Source of the DNA: Pseudomonadota bacterium
Lineage (GTDB): Bacteria; Pseudomonadota; Gammaproteobacteria; Burkholderiales; Burkholderiaceae_C
Reading direction: 5' to 3'
DNA: 12,462 nucleotides
Assembly (NCBI GenBank): GCA_023436025.1
Contig: JAEZKX010000217.1
Span: 1 to 12,462 of the forward strand
Positions 1 through 6,887 of this stretch are shown one piece after another. The translations under genes were made by a program, and so were the position numbers. The notes beneath the pieces are model-generated. The model saw nothing but the letters and a program-made list of their open reading frames with translations, was not told the origin of the DNA and made no database searches. Each line of letters starts with the position of its first letter. Position 1 is the first letter of the stretch.

Positions 1-165
1 GGCCTGCAGGCCGCGCTCGACGCGCGCGATGAGCGCGTTCTTCCAGCCCAGGCGCTCGACCTGCCACAGCCCCAGCGCCGCGAAGGCGGCGCACAGCAGC
101 GCGCCGGCCACGGCCAGCACCGCCACCACGGCGGCGGGACGCGGGCGACGCGCTTCGCCGTCCAT
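1..165 (-). CDS. SURF1-family oxidase assembly protein (partial, N-terminal 55 residues)
   Basis: This reading frame starts one base after the cyoD stop codon (stop at 169-167, ATG at 165-163) and runs off the window edge, so only the N-terminus is visible. A short basic N-terminus is followed by a hydrophobic segment at about residues 11-33. Then comes GLWQVERLGWKNALI, which matches the hallmark LGxWQxxRxxWK stretch just after the first transmembrane helix of SURF1/Shy1 proteins. SURF1 proteins are inner-membrane factors that help put haem into subunit I of haem-copper oxidases. The near-overlap with cyoD indicates translation from the same mRNA and a role in maturing this quinol oxidase, like Surf1q in the Paracoccus qox operon. 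The function is inferred from the motif and context; the C-terminal part cannot be checked. Confidence 0.85.
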   Translation of the reverse strand, partial: MDGEARRPRPAAVVAVLAVAGALLCAAFAALGLWQVERLGWKNALIARVERGLQA

Positions 166-166
166 G

Positions 167-547
167 TCAGGGCATGATGCGCGCCGTCGCGGGATCCATG
201 GTCGGCATCATGTTGGTGTTCAGGTGGTACATCACCCAGACCGAGCCCGCCAGCAGGATGAACACCAGCACCGCGGTGAACACCAGCGCCAGCACCGACC
301 ATCCGCCTTCGGAGCGCGGGCTCAGGTGCAGGAAATAGACCATGTGCACCAGCATCTGGGCGGCAGCGAAGGCCAGGATGATCCAGATGGTGGCGGCGCG
401 CGGCAGCACTTCGGCCATCACCAGCCAGAACGGGATCGCGGTCAGCACCACCGACAGCAGGAAGCCGGTGACATAGCCCTTGACGGTGGCATGGTAGCCC
501 GTGTCGTCGTGGTCGGCGTGGGAAGGATCGTGGTGTGCAGTCGTCAT
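167..547 (-). CDS. cyoD: Cytochrome o ubiquinol oxidase subunit IV
   Basis: This is a 126-residue protein with a histidine- and aspartate-rich N-terminus and three predicted transmembrane helices at about residues 25-46, 52-74 and 83-107. The stretch QMLVHMVYFLHL in helix 2 is typical of CyoD/QoxD (COX4 prokaryotic family). Subunit IV has no redox centre; in E. coli it is thought to help CuB binding and assembly of subunit I. Length agrees with the family (about 110-130). The start is supported by AAGGAA (560-555) seven bases ahead of ATG. It lies 49 bases after cyoC and one base before the SURF1 gene, as the fourth gene of the operon. Confidence 0.95.
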   Translation of the reverse strand: MTTAHHDPSHADHDDTGYHATVKGYVTGFLLSVVLTAIPFWLVMAEVLPRAATIWIILAFAAAQMLVHMVYFLHLSPRSEGGWSVLALVFTAVLVFILLAGSVWVMYHLNTNMMPTMDPATARIMP

Positions 548-567
548 CGTGGTGTTCCTTGTTGCAC

Positions 568-583
568 GGCGGCCAGCGCCGCC
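568..583 (-). other. GC-rich hairpin between cyoC and cyoD
   Basis: GGCGGC and GCCGCC are separated by four bases, giving a six-pair stem in the 49-base spacer between cyoC and cyoD, just ahead of the cyoD Shine-Dalgarno sequence. There is no T-run, so it is not an intrinsic terminator. It could set mRNA stability between cistrons, but that is only inference. Confidence 0.3.
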
Positions 584-596
584 CGGCGGGTGGGGC

Positions 597-1220
597 TCAC
601 TGCAGGACGCCCATCAGGTAGACGAAGGTGAAGACGGCGATCCAGACCACGTCCAGGAAGTGCCAGAACATCGACAGGCACACCAGCCGCCGCCGGTTCT
701 CGCGGCTGAGGCCGCGGTCCTTGACCTGCACCATCAACGTCACCAGCCAGATGCAGCCGAACAGCACGTGCAGGCCGTGCGTGCCCACCAGCGTGAAGAA
801 GCTGGAGAGGAAGGCGCTGCGCTGCGGGCCGGCGCCCTGCGCGATCAGGTGCCAGAACTCGTAGACCTCCAGACCGAGGAAGGCCACGCCCAGCAGCCCG
901 GTCACGCCCAGCCAGCGCAGCACCGAGGCCTTGCGTCCGTGCTGCATGGCGATCATCGCCATGCCGTAGGTGATCGACGACAGCAGCAGCACGGCGGTGG
1001 CCACGGCGATCAGACGCAGGTCGAACAGGTCCGCGCCGGAAGGACCGGCTGCGTAGCTGCGGCCGAGCACGGCGTGCGTGGCGAACAGCACCGCGAAGAT
1101 GAGCAGGTCGCTCATCAGGTACAGCCAGAAGCCGAGCATGGTGCCCTGCTGCGGATGGTGGCTGCCGTCATCCCAGAAGACGGGGGCGCGGTCCTTCGCG
1201 TTCATGGTGGTGGAAGACAT
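597..1220 (-). CDS. cyoC: Cytochrome o ubiquinol oxidase subunit III
   Basis: This 207-residue membrane protein of the cytochrome c oxidase subunit III family has five predicted transmembrane helices (about 29-49, 69-90, 102-124, 138-165, 182-204), the usual number for CyoC. Diagnostic stretches include GFWLYLMSDLLIFA (30-43), EVYEFWHLI (118-126), FFTLVGTHGLHVLFG (141-155) and CLSMFWHFLDVVWI (181-194). The subunit packs against CyoB in the inner membrane and binds no metal. ATG at 1220-1218 is favoured because AGGAGA lies seven bases upstream, inside the short spacer after the cyoB stop. An in-frame ATG five codons later is less well placed. The spacing to cyoB (16 bases) indicates co-translation from one mRNA. 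Confidence 0.96.
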   Translation of the reverse strand: MSSTTMNAKDRAPVFWDDGSHHPQQGTMLGFWLYLMSDLLIFAVLFATHAVLGRSYAAGPSGADLFDLRLIAVATAVLLLSSITYGMAMIAMQHGRKASVLRWLGVTGLLGVAFLGLEVYEFWHLIAQGAGPQRSAFLSSFFTLVGTHGLHVLFGCIWLVTLMVQVKDRGLSRENRRRLVCLSMFWHFLDVVWIAVFTFVYLMGVLQ

Positions 1221-1236
1221 GTCGGTCTCTCCTGCC

Positions 1237-3228
1237 TCAGGCCGCGGCCAGTGCGCGGGTGCGCGCCTCTTCGGTGCGCGCGACCTCGTCGGCCGGGATG
1301 TGGTAGTCGCGGTCGTAGTTGAAGGTGTGCCAGACGGCGTAGCCGACCAGGCCGGCGAACGTGGCGATGGCCGGCAGCCACATGTGCCACACCATCGTGA
1401 AGCCCCAGGCCGTGGCCAGCATCGACAGCACGAAGCCGGCCGAGGTGTCCTTGGGCATGTGGATTGGCTGGAAGCCCGTGGTCGGCCGCTGTGCGCCGCG
1501 GCGCTTCATGTCGGACCAGGCGTCGTTGTCGTGCACCACCGGGGTGAAGGCGAAGTTGTAGGCGGGCGGCGGCGAGCTGGTGGCCCACTCCAGGGTGCGG
1601 GCGTCCCAGATGTCGCCGGTGGCGTCGCGCAGCTGCGCGCGGCGGCGCCAGCTCACCACGATCTGCATCACGAAGCAGGCGATGCCGATGGCGATGAGGA
1701 AGGCACCGAAAGCGGCGATCTGGAACCAGATCTGCAGCGAGGGATCGTCGAACTGGCTCACCCGGCGCGTCACGCCCATCAGGCCCAGCACGTACAGCGG
1801 CGCGAACGCGATCCAGAAGCCCACCAGCCAGAACCAGAAGGAAACCTTGCCCCAGAAGGCATCCAGGCGGAAGCCGAAGGCCTTGGGGAACCAGTACTGG
1901 ATGCCGGCGAAGATGCCGAACAGCACGCCGCCGATGATCACGTTGTGGAAGTGGGCCACCAGGAACAGGCTGTTGTGCAGCACGAAGTCCGCCGCCGGCA
2001 CGGCCAGCAGCACGCCGGTCATGCCGCCGATCACGAAGGTCACCATGAAGCCGACGGTCCACAGCATCGGCACGTCGAAGTCGATGCGGCCGCGGTACAT
2101 GGTGAACAGCCAGTTGAACACCTTCGCCCCGGTCGGGATGGAGATGATCATCGTCGTGATGCCGAAGAAGGCGTTGACGCTGGCGCCCGAACCCATGGTG
2201 AAGAAGTGGTGCAGCCACACCAGGTAGGACAGCAGCGTGATGGCCGCCGTCGCATAGACCATGGAGGCATAGCCGAACAGGCGCTTGCGCGAGAAGGTGG
2301 CGACGATCTCCGAGAAGATGCCGAAGCACGGCAGGATCAGGATGTACACCTCCGGATGGCCCCAGATCCAGATGAGGTTGACGTACATCATGGCGTTGCC
2401 GCCCAGTTCGGTCGTGAAGAAGTTGGTGCCTGCGTAGCGGTCCAGCGTGAGCAGCGCGAGCGTCGCGGCCAGGACCGGGAACGACACCACGATCAGCACG
2501 TTGGTGCACAGCGCCGTCCAGGTGAACACCGGCATCTTCATCAGCGTCATGCCCGGCGCGCGCATCTTGACGATGGTCGCGATCAGGTTGACGCCCGACA
2601 GGGTCGTTCCCACCCCGGCCACCTGCAAAGCCCAGAGGTAGTAGTCCATCCCCACCGTTGGACTCTGCAGGATCCCCGACAGCGGCGGATACGCCAGCCA
2701 GCCCGTGGCCGCGAACTCGCCGAGGAACAGCGAGACCATCAGCAGGATGGCGCCGCCGGCGGTCATCCAGAAGCTGAAGTTATTCAGGAAGGGGAAGGCG
2801 ACGTCGCGCGCACCGATCTGCAGTGGCACCACGTAGTTCATGAAGCCCGTGACCAGCGGCATGGCCACGAAGAAGATCATGATCACGCCGTGCGCGGTGA
2901 AGATCTGGTCGTAGTGGTGCGGCGGCAGGAAGCCGGCCTCGCCGCCGAAGGCGATGGCCTGCTGCATCCGCATCATCACCGCGTCGGCGAAGCCGCGCAG
3001 CAGCATCACCAGGCCCAGCACCATGTACATGATGCCGACCTTCTTGTGGTCGACCGAGCAGATCCAGTCCCGCCACAGCGGGCCCCACAGGCGGTAGCGC
3101 GTCAGGCCGCCGAGGATGGCGACGCCGCCCAGTGCCACGCCCACGAAGGTCGCGAGGATGATCGGGTCGTGGAAGGGAATCGCCGCCCAGCTCAGGCGGC
3201 CGAAGATCAGGTTGCTCAGGTCGGACAT
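1237..3228 (-). CDS. cyoB: Cytochrome o ubiquinol oxidase subunit I (catalytic)
   Basis: This 663-residue haem-copper oxidase subunit I is the usual length for CyoB. It oxidises ubiquinol, reduces oxygen to water and pumps protons across the inner membrane. Residues align with E. coli CyoB at a constant offset of +7. Low-spin haem ligands are H113 and H428. CuB ligands are H291, H340 and H341, with the cross-linked Y295 in WGHPEVY. The high-spin haem ligand is H426. The D-channel residue is D142, the K-channel residue K369, and E293 is the channel-end glutamate. The quinol-site set R78, D82, H105 and Q108 is present, which argues for a quinol oxidase. No missing catalytic residue was found. 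ATG at 3228 has no clear Shine-Dalgarno sequence; a GC-rich hairpin lies about 10 bases upstream in the 45-base spacer after cyoA. Confidence 0.98.
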   Translation of the reverse strand: MSDLSNLIFGRLSWAAIPFHDPIILATFVGVALGGVAILGGLTRYRLWGPLWRDWICSVDHKKVGIMYMVLGLVMLLRGFADAVMMRMQQAIAFGGEAGFLPPHHYDQIFTAHGVIMIFFVAMPLVTGFMNYVVPLQIGARDVAFPFLNNFSFWMTAGGAILLMVSLFLGEFAATGWLAYPPLSGILQSPTVGMDYYLWALQVAGVGTTLSGVNLIATIVKMRAPGMTLMKMPVFTWTALCTNVLIVVSFPVLAATLALLTLDRYAGTNFFTTELGGNAMMYVNLIWIWGHPEVYILILPCFGIFSEIVATFSRKRLFGYASMVYATAAITLLSYLVWLHHFFTMGSGASVNAFFGITTMIISIPTGAKVFNWLFTMYRGRIDFDVPMLWTVGFMVTFVIGGMTGVLLAVPAADFVLHNSLFLVAHFHNVIIGGVLFGIFAGIQYWFPKAFGFRLDAFWGKVSFWFWLVGFWIAFAPLYVLGLMGVTRRVSQFDDPSLQIWFQIAAFGAFLIAIGIACFVMQIVVSWRRRAQLRDATGDIWDARTLEWATSSPPPAYNFAFTPVVHDNDAWSDMKRRGAQRPTTGFQPIHMPKDTSAGFVLSMLATAWGFTMVWHMWLPAIATFAGLVGYAVWHTFNYDRDYHIPADEVARTEEARTRALAAA

Positions 3229-3237
3229 CGTTCTGGT

Positions 3238-3258
3238 GCCGGCGCACGCGGCGCCGGC
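3238..3258 (-). other. Strong hairpin in the cyoA-cyoB spacer
   Basis: GCCGGCGC and GCGCCGGC form a perfect eight-pair stem with a five-base loop. It ends nine bases ahead of the cyoB start codon, inside a 45-base spacer that has no clear Shine-Dalgarno sequence. No T-run follows, so it is not an intrinsic terminator. It may affect cyoB translation or mRNA processing; this is inferred from the sequence alone. Confidence 0.45.
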
Positions 3259-3273
3259 GATGGGATCAGGAGG

Positions 3274-4326
3274 TCAGAGGGCGGCGGACAGCGCCGGGTC
3301 CGCGCCATCGGCGGCGGTGCAGAACCCGCCGGTGGCCACCCAGCGCAGGCGCCCGTTGGGACCGGGCTGCAGCGCGACGTCCGCCAGGGCGCCCTTGCCG
3401 AGGCCGCCCTTGGCGTCGATGTGCATCATGTCGTGCATGCACATCTTCCCGGGCTCCACGCACATGTTCACGATGGCGTCGAACAGGTCCGGCGCCACGC
3501 TGGCGTAGCGGCGCACCGGCTCGCGTTCGCTCGGCTTCTCCAGCTGCAGGTAGGCCGCGCGGCTCAGGGTCGCGCCGGAGCGGCGGTTCGTCTCCACCCA
3601 GGCGTCGAAGTCGGCCTGCGTCTGTCCCAGGAAGCGGAAGCGCATGTGCGAGAAGCCGGCGCCGCTGTAGTTGGAGGAGAAGCCGGCGTAGTCGCCCGGC
3701 TGGTTGATCACGGCATGCAGCTTGGTCTCCATGCCCGGCATGGCGTAGATCTGGCCGGCCAGCGCGGGAATGTAGAACGAGTTCATCACCGTCGAAGCCG
3801 TGAGGTGGAAACGGATCGGCCGGTCCAGCGGCGCGGCGAGCTCGTTGACGGTCGCGATGCCCTGCTCGGGATAGATGAACAGCCACTTCCAGTCCAGCGC
3901 CACCACGTTCACCTGCAGCGGCTCCACGCCGGCGGGCACGGGGCGGTCCGCCGCGATGCGGTCCAGGGGCCGGTAGGGATCGAGCTTGTGGGTGCTGATC
4001 CAGGTGATCGCGCCCAGGGCGATGATGATCAGCAATGGCACGCCCCAGATCACCAGTTCCAGCCGGGTGGAATGGTCCCAGTCGGGCGTGTACGGCGCCT
4101 GGGTGTTCGCCTTGCGGTAGCGCCAGGCGAAGAACAGCGTGAGGACGATCACCGGCACGATGATCAGGAGCATGAGCGCGGTGGCGACCACGATCAGCTG
4201 CGCCTGCTGCTGCGCGATGTCGCCATGCGGCTTCATGACGACCATCTCGCAGCCGGCCAGCAAGCCGGCCATCGATACGGCGGCCAGGGTTCGCGCGAAG
4301 GGGAAGCGGGAAGTGGAGATCGGCAT
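3274..4326 (-). CDS. cyoA: Cytochrome o ubiquinol oxidase subunit II (lipoprotein)
   Basis: This 350-residue protein is the first gene of the operon. The N-terminus is a lipoprotein signal peptide with lipobox LLAGC, lipidated cysteine C26. Two transmembrane helices follow (about 44-67 and 90-111), then a periplasmic cupredoxin domain (about 135-235) and the CyoA-type C-terminal extension. The loop SSNYSGAGFSHMRF (217-230) stands where cytochrome c oxidases carry the CuA cysteines. These are absent, as expected in quinol oxidases that take electrons directly from ubiquinol. ATG at 4326 is the only in-frame start ahead of the signal peptide; the upstream Shine-Dalgarno sequence is weak. The gene is divergent from the transporter at 4434, and the shared spacer carries an FNR-like dyad. 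Confidence 0.97.
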   Translation of the reverse strand: MPISTSRFPFARTLAAVSMAGLLAGCEMVVMKPHGDIAQQQAQLIVVATALMLLIIVPVIVLTLFFAWRYRKANTQAPYTPDWDHSTRLELVIWGVPLLIIIALGAITWISTHKLDPYRPLDRIAADRPVPAGVEPLQVNVVALDWKWLFIYPEQGIATVNELAAPLDRPIRFHLTASTVMNSFYIPALAGQIYAMPGMETKLHAVINQPGDYAGFSSNYSGAGFSHMRFRFLGQTQADFDAWVETNRRSGATLSRAAYLQLEKPSEREPVRRYASVAPDLFDAIVNMCVEPGKMCMHDMMHIDAKGGLGKGALADVALQPGPNGRLRWVATGGFCTAADGADPALSAAL

Positions 4327-4384
4327 TGGATGACACGGCGCAAGGGAAAACGCCGATTGCGCTCAGCCGCCGAATCTATCCTGA

Positions 4385-4398
4385 TTGACGCAGGTCAA
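4385..4398. promoter_or_regulatory. FNR/ANR-like binding site in the cyoA-MFS spacer
   Basis: The perfect dyad TTGAC-GCAG-GTCAA matches the spacing and arms of the FNR/CRP-family consensus TTGAT-N4-ATCAA, with one change per arm. It lies 58 bases ahead of the cyoA ATG and 35 bases ahead of the MFS ATG. For cyoA, a TAGATT-like -10 (complement of 4373-4378) would put the site over the core promoter, which suits repression when oxygen is low, as FNR does to E. coli cyo. No good -35 goes with that -10, so the transcription start is uncertain. The regulator is inferred from motif shape only. Confidence 0.55.
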
Positions 4399-4403
4399 AC
4401 ATT

Positions 4404-4416
4404 GGACATTTTGTCC
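4404..4416. promoter_or_regulatory. Unassigned inverted repeat ahead of the MFS gene
   Basis: GGACA-TTT-TGTCC is a perfect 5-3-5 dyad, five bases to the right of the FNR-like site and 17 bases before the MFS start codon. It is in an AT-richer patch than its surroundings. The shape fits a dimeric regulator, but I do not recognise the family. It is close enough to the MFS start to act as an operator for that gene. Confidence 0.35.
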
Positions 4417-4433
4417 CAGTCCCCCGCAGTTCC

Positions 4434-5783
4434 ATGTCTTACTCGCACGCCGCTTCCCTCCCCGCCTCCCCCCTGTCCCCTTCGGCCGGCACGCACGGCG
4501 CGCACCCGGCGAATTCCGCCGCCGCGGCGCGCCTCGCGCCCGGTGACATCGCCGTCGGCGTGGTGATCGGCCGCGCCTCCGAGTACTTCGACTTCTTCGT
4601 CTACGGCATCGCCTCGGTGCTGGTCTTCCCGGCGGTGTTCTTCCCCTTCCTCGACCCGCTGCAAGGCACGCTGTGGGCCTTCGCGCTGCTGGCGCTGGCC
4701 TTCGTGGTGCGCCCGCTCGGCACGCTGGCCGGCATGCAACTGCAGCGGCGCTTCGGCCGCGCCGCCAAGCTGGCAGCGGCGCTGTTCCTCCTGGGCACGT
4801 CCACCGTGGGCATCGCGCTGCTGCCCGGGTACGCCAGCGCCGGACCCGCCGCCATCGCCCTGCTGGCGCTGTTCCGCGTCGGCCAGGGCCTGGCGCTGGG
4901 CGGCTCGTGGGACGGCCTGCCCTCGCTGCTGGCGCTGAACGCGCCGCCGCACCGCCGCGGCTCCTATGCGATGCTGGCGCAACTGGGCGCGCCCTTCGGC
5001 TTCCTCGTGGCCTGCGCGCTGTTCGCCTTCCTCTGGTCGCAGCTGTCCAGCGCCGACTTCCTGGACTGGGGCTGGCGCTACCCCTTCTTCGCCGCCTTCG
5101 CGATCAACGTGGTGGCGCTGTTCGCGCGACTGCGACTGGTGGTGACCCACGAGTACGAGCGCGAACTCGACGGGCGCGAACTCCAGCCCTGCCCCACCCG
5201 CGCGCTGTTCGCGCGAGCAGGCCACAACGTCGTCCTGGGCGCCTTCGCGGCGCTGGCGCCCTATGCGCTGTTCCACCTGGTGACCGTCTTCCCGCTGTCC
5301 TGGGTGGCCCTCTACGCGCCGCGCGACATCGGGGCCGTCCTGGTCATCCAGCTGGCGGGCGCGGTACTGGCGGCGCTGGCGATGCCCGTGTCCGGCTGGA
5401 TCGCCGACCGCGCCGGGCGGCGCCGCACCCTGGGCGCCCTGGCGGTCGCGATCGCGCTCTTCGCCCTTGCCACGCCCTGGCTGCTGGGCGGCGGCACCAT
5501 CGGCCAGGATGCCTTCATCCTGGCGGGCTTCGCGCTCCTGGGCCTGTCGTACGCGCAGTCTTCCGGCACGGTCACGTCGAACTTCCCGCCGGCCTTGCGC
5601 TACACCGGCGCCGCGCTCACCGCCGACCTGGGCTGGCTGCTGGGCGCGGCGTTCGCACCGCTGGTGGTGCTGGCCCTGGCGACCCGCTTCGGTTCCGCCG
5701 CCGTGAGCCTGTACCTGCTGTCCGGGGCGCTGTGCACCCTGGTGGCCCTGCGCACCAACCGGCGGCTGGCAGCGCGCGCCTGA
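4434..5783 (+). CDS. MFS transporter, metabolite:H+ symporter (MHS)-like
   Basis: This 449-residue protein has about twelve hydrophobic segments and a 35-residue Ala/Ser/Pro-rich N-terminal tail. Helix 1 carries ASEYFDFFVYG (48-58), close to the EWYDFxxYG signature of the MHS branch (KgtP, ProP, citrate and shikimate carriers). GWRYPFFAAF (213-222) also fits that branch. The family's loop 2-3 motif GxxxDRxGR reads G100-MQL-QRRFGR with Q104 where Asp is usual. The loop 8-9 copy GWIADRAGR (321-329) is intact. The RxxQGxxxGGE motif keeps R148, QG and GG but has S158 for Glu. Substrate cannot be told. It is divergent from cyoA with a 107-base shared spacer, so joint or opposed control is possible. 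The start has no clear Shine-Dalgarno sequence. Confidence 0.85.
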   Translation: MSYSHAASLPASPLSPSAGTHGAHPANSAAAARLAPGDIAVGVVIGRASEYFDFFVYGIASVLVFPAVFFPFLDPLQGTLWAFALLALAFVVRPLGTLAGMQLQRRFGRAAKLAAALFLLGTSTVGIALLPGYASAGPAAIALLALFRVGQGLALGGSWDGLPSLLALNAPPHRRGSYAMLAQLGAPFGFLVACALFAFLWSQLSSADFLDWGWRYPFFAAFAINVVALFARLRLVVTHEYERELDGRELQPCPTRALFARAGHNVVLGAFAALAPYALFHLVTVFPLSWVALYAPRDIGAVLVIQLAGAVLAALAMPVSGWIADRAGRRRTLGALAVAIALFALATPWLLGGGTIGQDAFILAGFALLGLSYAQSSGTVTSNFPPALRYTGAALTADLGWLLGAAFAPLVVLALATRFGSAAVSLYLLSGALCTLVALRTNRRLAARA

Positions 5784-5809
5784 GCGCAGCCGCGCGGATC
5801 CGGCTGCGC
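5784..5809 (+). terminator. Hairpin directly after the MFS stop codon
   Basis: GCGCAGCC and GGCTGCGC form a perfect eight-pair stem with a ten-base loop, starting at the base after the stop codon. The following bases are GC-rich with no T-run, so this is not a classical intrinsic terminator. It may protect the 3' end or mark a Rho-dependent end. Confidence 0.35.
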
Positions 5810-5845
5810 GACCTCGAGGCGGCGAATCCCGCCGGGCAGGTTGGT

Positions 5846-5862
5846 CATCGCGAAACGCGATG
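5846..5862. promoter_or_regulatory. LysR-type operator candidate, copy 1
   Basis: CATCGCG-AAA-CGCGATG is a perfect 17-bp dyad containing ATC-N9-GAT, that is, the T-N11-A form typical of LysR-type regulator sites. It lies 68 bases before the lysR start codon. A second copy of the same outer arms is found 54 bases downstream (centre to centre). Autoregulation of the adjacent lysR gene is the simplest reading. Confidence 0.55.
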
Positions 5863-5899
5863 GCGGCCGGCTACATCTATGGGAAAATTTGAGGAAAGT

Positions 5900-5916
5900 C
5901 ATCGCGCCATGCGATG
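5900..5916. promoter_or_regulatory. LysR-type operator candidate, copy 2 (overlaps lysR start)
   Basis: CATCGC-GCCAT-GCGATG is a 17-bp dyad with the same arms and ATC-N9-GAT core as the copy at 5846-5862. Its last three bases are the ATG at 5914, one of the two candidate start codons of lysR. A site here would be downstream of, or at, the transcription start, suited to autorepression. Confidence 0.5.
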
Positions 5917-6861
5917 GTTCATCCTCCCATGCAGGCCACCGAACGCTCTTTCGCCCGCCGGATCGACCTCACCTCGCTGCAGCTCTTCGTTGCCGTGTGC
6001 GAGCTGGGCTCCATCGGCCGCGCCGCCGAGCGTGAATTCATCGCCGCCTCGGCCGTCAGCAAGCGGCTGTCGGACCTGGAGGCGACCCTGCAGACGCCGC
6101 TGCTGTACCGCCACACGCGCGGCGTCGACCTGACCCCGGCCGGCGAGAGCCTGCTGCACCATGCGCGCTCGGTGCTGTTCTCGCTGGAGAAGATGCAGGC
6201 CGAGCTGTCGGAATACGCCGAAGGCGTGCGTGGCCACGTGCGGGTGCATGCCAACATTTCCGCCATCGTGCAGTTCCTGCCGGAGGACCTGGGCGCCTTC
6301 AGCCGCGCGCATCCCCAGGTGAAGATCGACCTCGAGGAGCACCTCAGCTCCGAGGTGATCCGTGCGGTGCAGGAAGGCGCCGCCGACGTCGGCATCTGCA
6401 ACGTCGGCATGGCCGCAGGCCTGGCGCTGCAGACCGTGCCCTACCGGCAGGACGAGCTGGTGCTGATCGTGCCGCGCGGCCACGCGCTGGCGCGCCGCGA
6501 GACCGTGGCCTTCGAGGAGACGCTGGAACTCGACCACGTGGGCCTGCACTCCAACAGCTCCATCTACCTGGCGATGCGCGAAGCCGCCACCGCGGCGGGC
6601 CGCACCATCCGCCTGCGCATCCACGTCACCGGCCTCGACGCCATGTGCCGCATGATCCACAACGGCCTGGGCGTGGGCGTGATGCCGCGCCGCGCCTTCA
6701 CGCTGATGCACGGCGTGGGCGACCTGGAATGCGTGCGGCTGGCCGACGCCTGGGCCACCCGCGACATCAGCCTGGTGGCGCGCGACTTTTCCACCCTGCC
6801 GCTGACGGCGCGCCTGCTGGTCGAACACCTGCGGGAACGGGCCGGGGCGGCCGCTGCATAG
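5914..6861 (+). CDS. LysR-family transcriptional regulator next to leuC
   Basis: This 315-residue protein has the LysR plan: a winged helix-turn-helix at about residues 18-77, with recognition region SIGRAAEREFIAASAVSKRL (33-52) and LTPAGESLL (73-81), then a linker helix and a periplasmic-binding-like effector domain (about 100-305). Two starts are possible. ATG 5914 is the last triplet of a 17-bp dyad and lies 15 bases after GAGGAAAG. ATG 5929 would give MQATERSF and lies clear of the dyad but has no Shine-Dalgarno sequence. The stop is 26 bases ahead of leuC on the same strand, so it may be co-transcribed with leuC and control leucine synthesis. The effector is unknown. Two matching dyads upstream suggest autoregulation. 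Confidence 0.9.
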   Translation: MVHPPMQATERSFARRIDLTSLQLFVAVCELGSIGRAAEREFIAASAVSKRLSDLEATLQTPLLYRHTRGVDLTPAGESLLHHARSVLFSLEKMQAELSEYAEGVRGHVRVHANISAIVQFLPEDLGAFSRAHPQVKIDLEEHLSSEVIRAVQEGAADVGICNVGMAAGLALQTVPYRQDELVLIVPRGHALARRETVAFEETLELDHVGLHSNSSIYLAMREAATAAGRTIRLRIHVTGLDAMCRMIHNGLGVGVMPRRAFTLMHGVGDLECVRLADAWATRDISLVARDFSTLPLTARLLVEHLRERAGAAAA

Positions 6862-6887
6862 AATCGACAAACCCGAAGGACGAGCTC

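Noticed and set aside
4411..4440. Ribosome-binding site for the MFS start
   Set aside because: The bases before ATG 4434 are C-rich, and no purine-rich match is present at a suitable distance.
1078..4566. Open frame of 1162 codons on the plus strand, antisense to cyoC, cyoB and cyoA
   Set aside because: It mirrors the cyo genes, whose G/C-biased third positions keep the opposite strand open. The product is rich in His, Arg, Gln and Gly with no recognisable domain.
6645..6887. In-frame upstream extension of leuC
   Set aside because: It would overlap the 3' end of lysR by more than 200 bases. ATG 6888 has a good Shine-Dalgarno sequence and gives the family's usual N-terminus.
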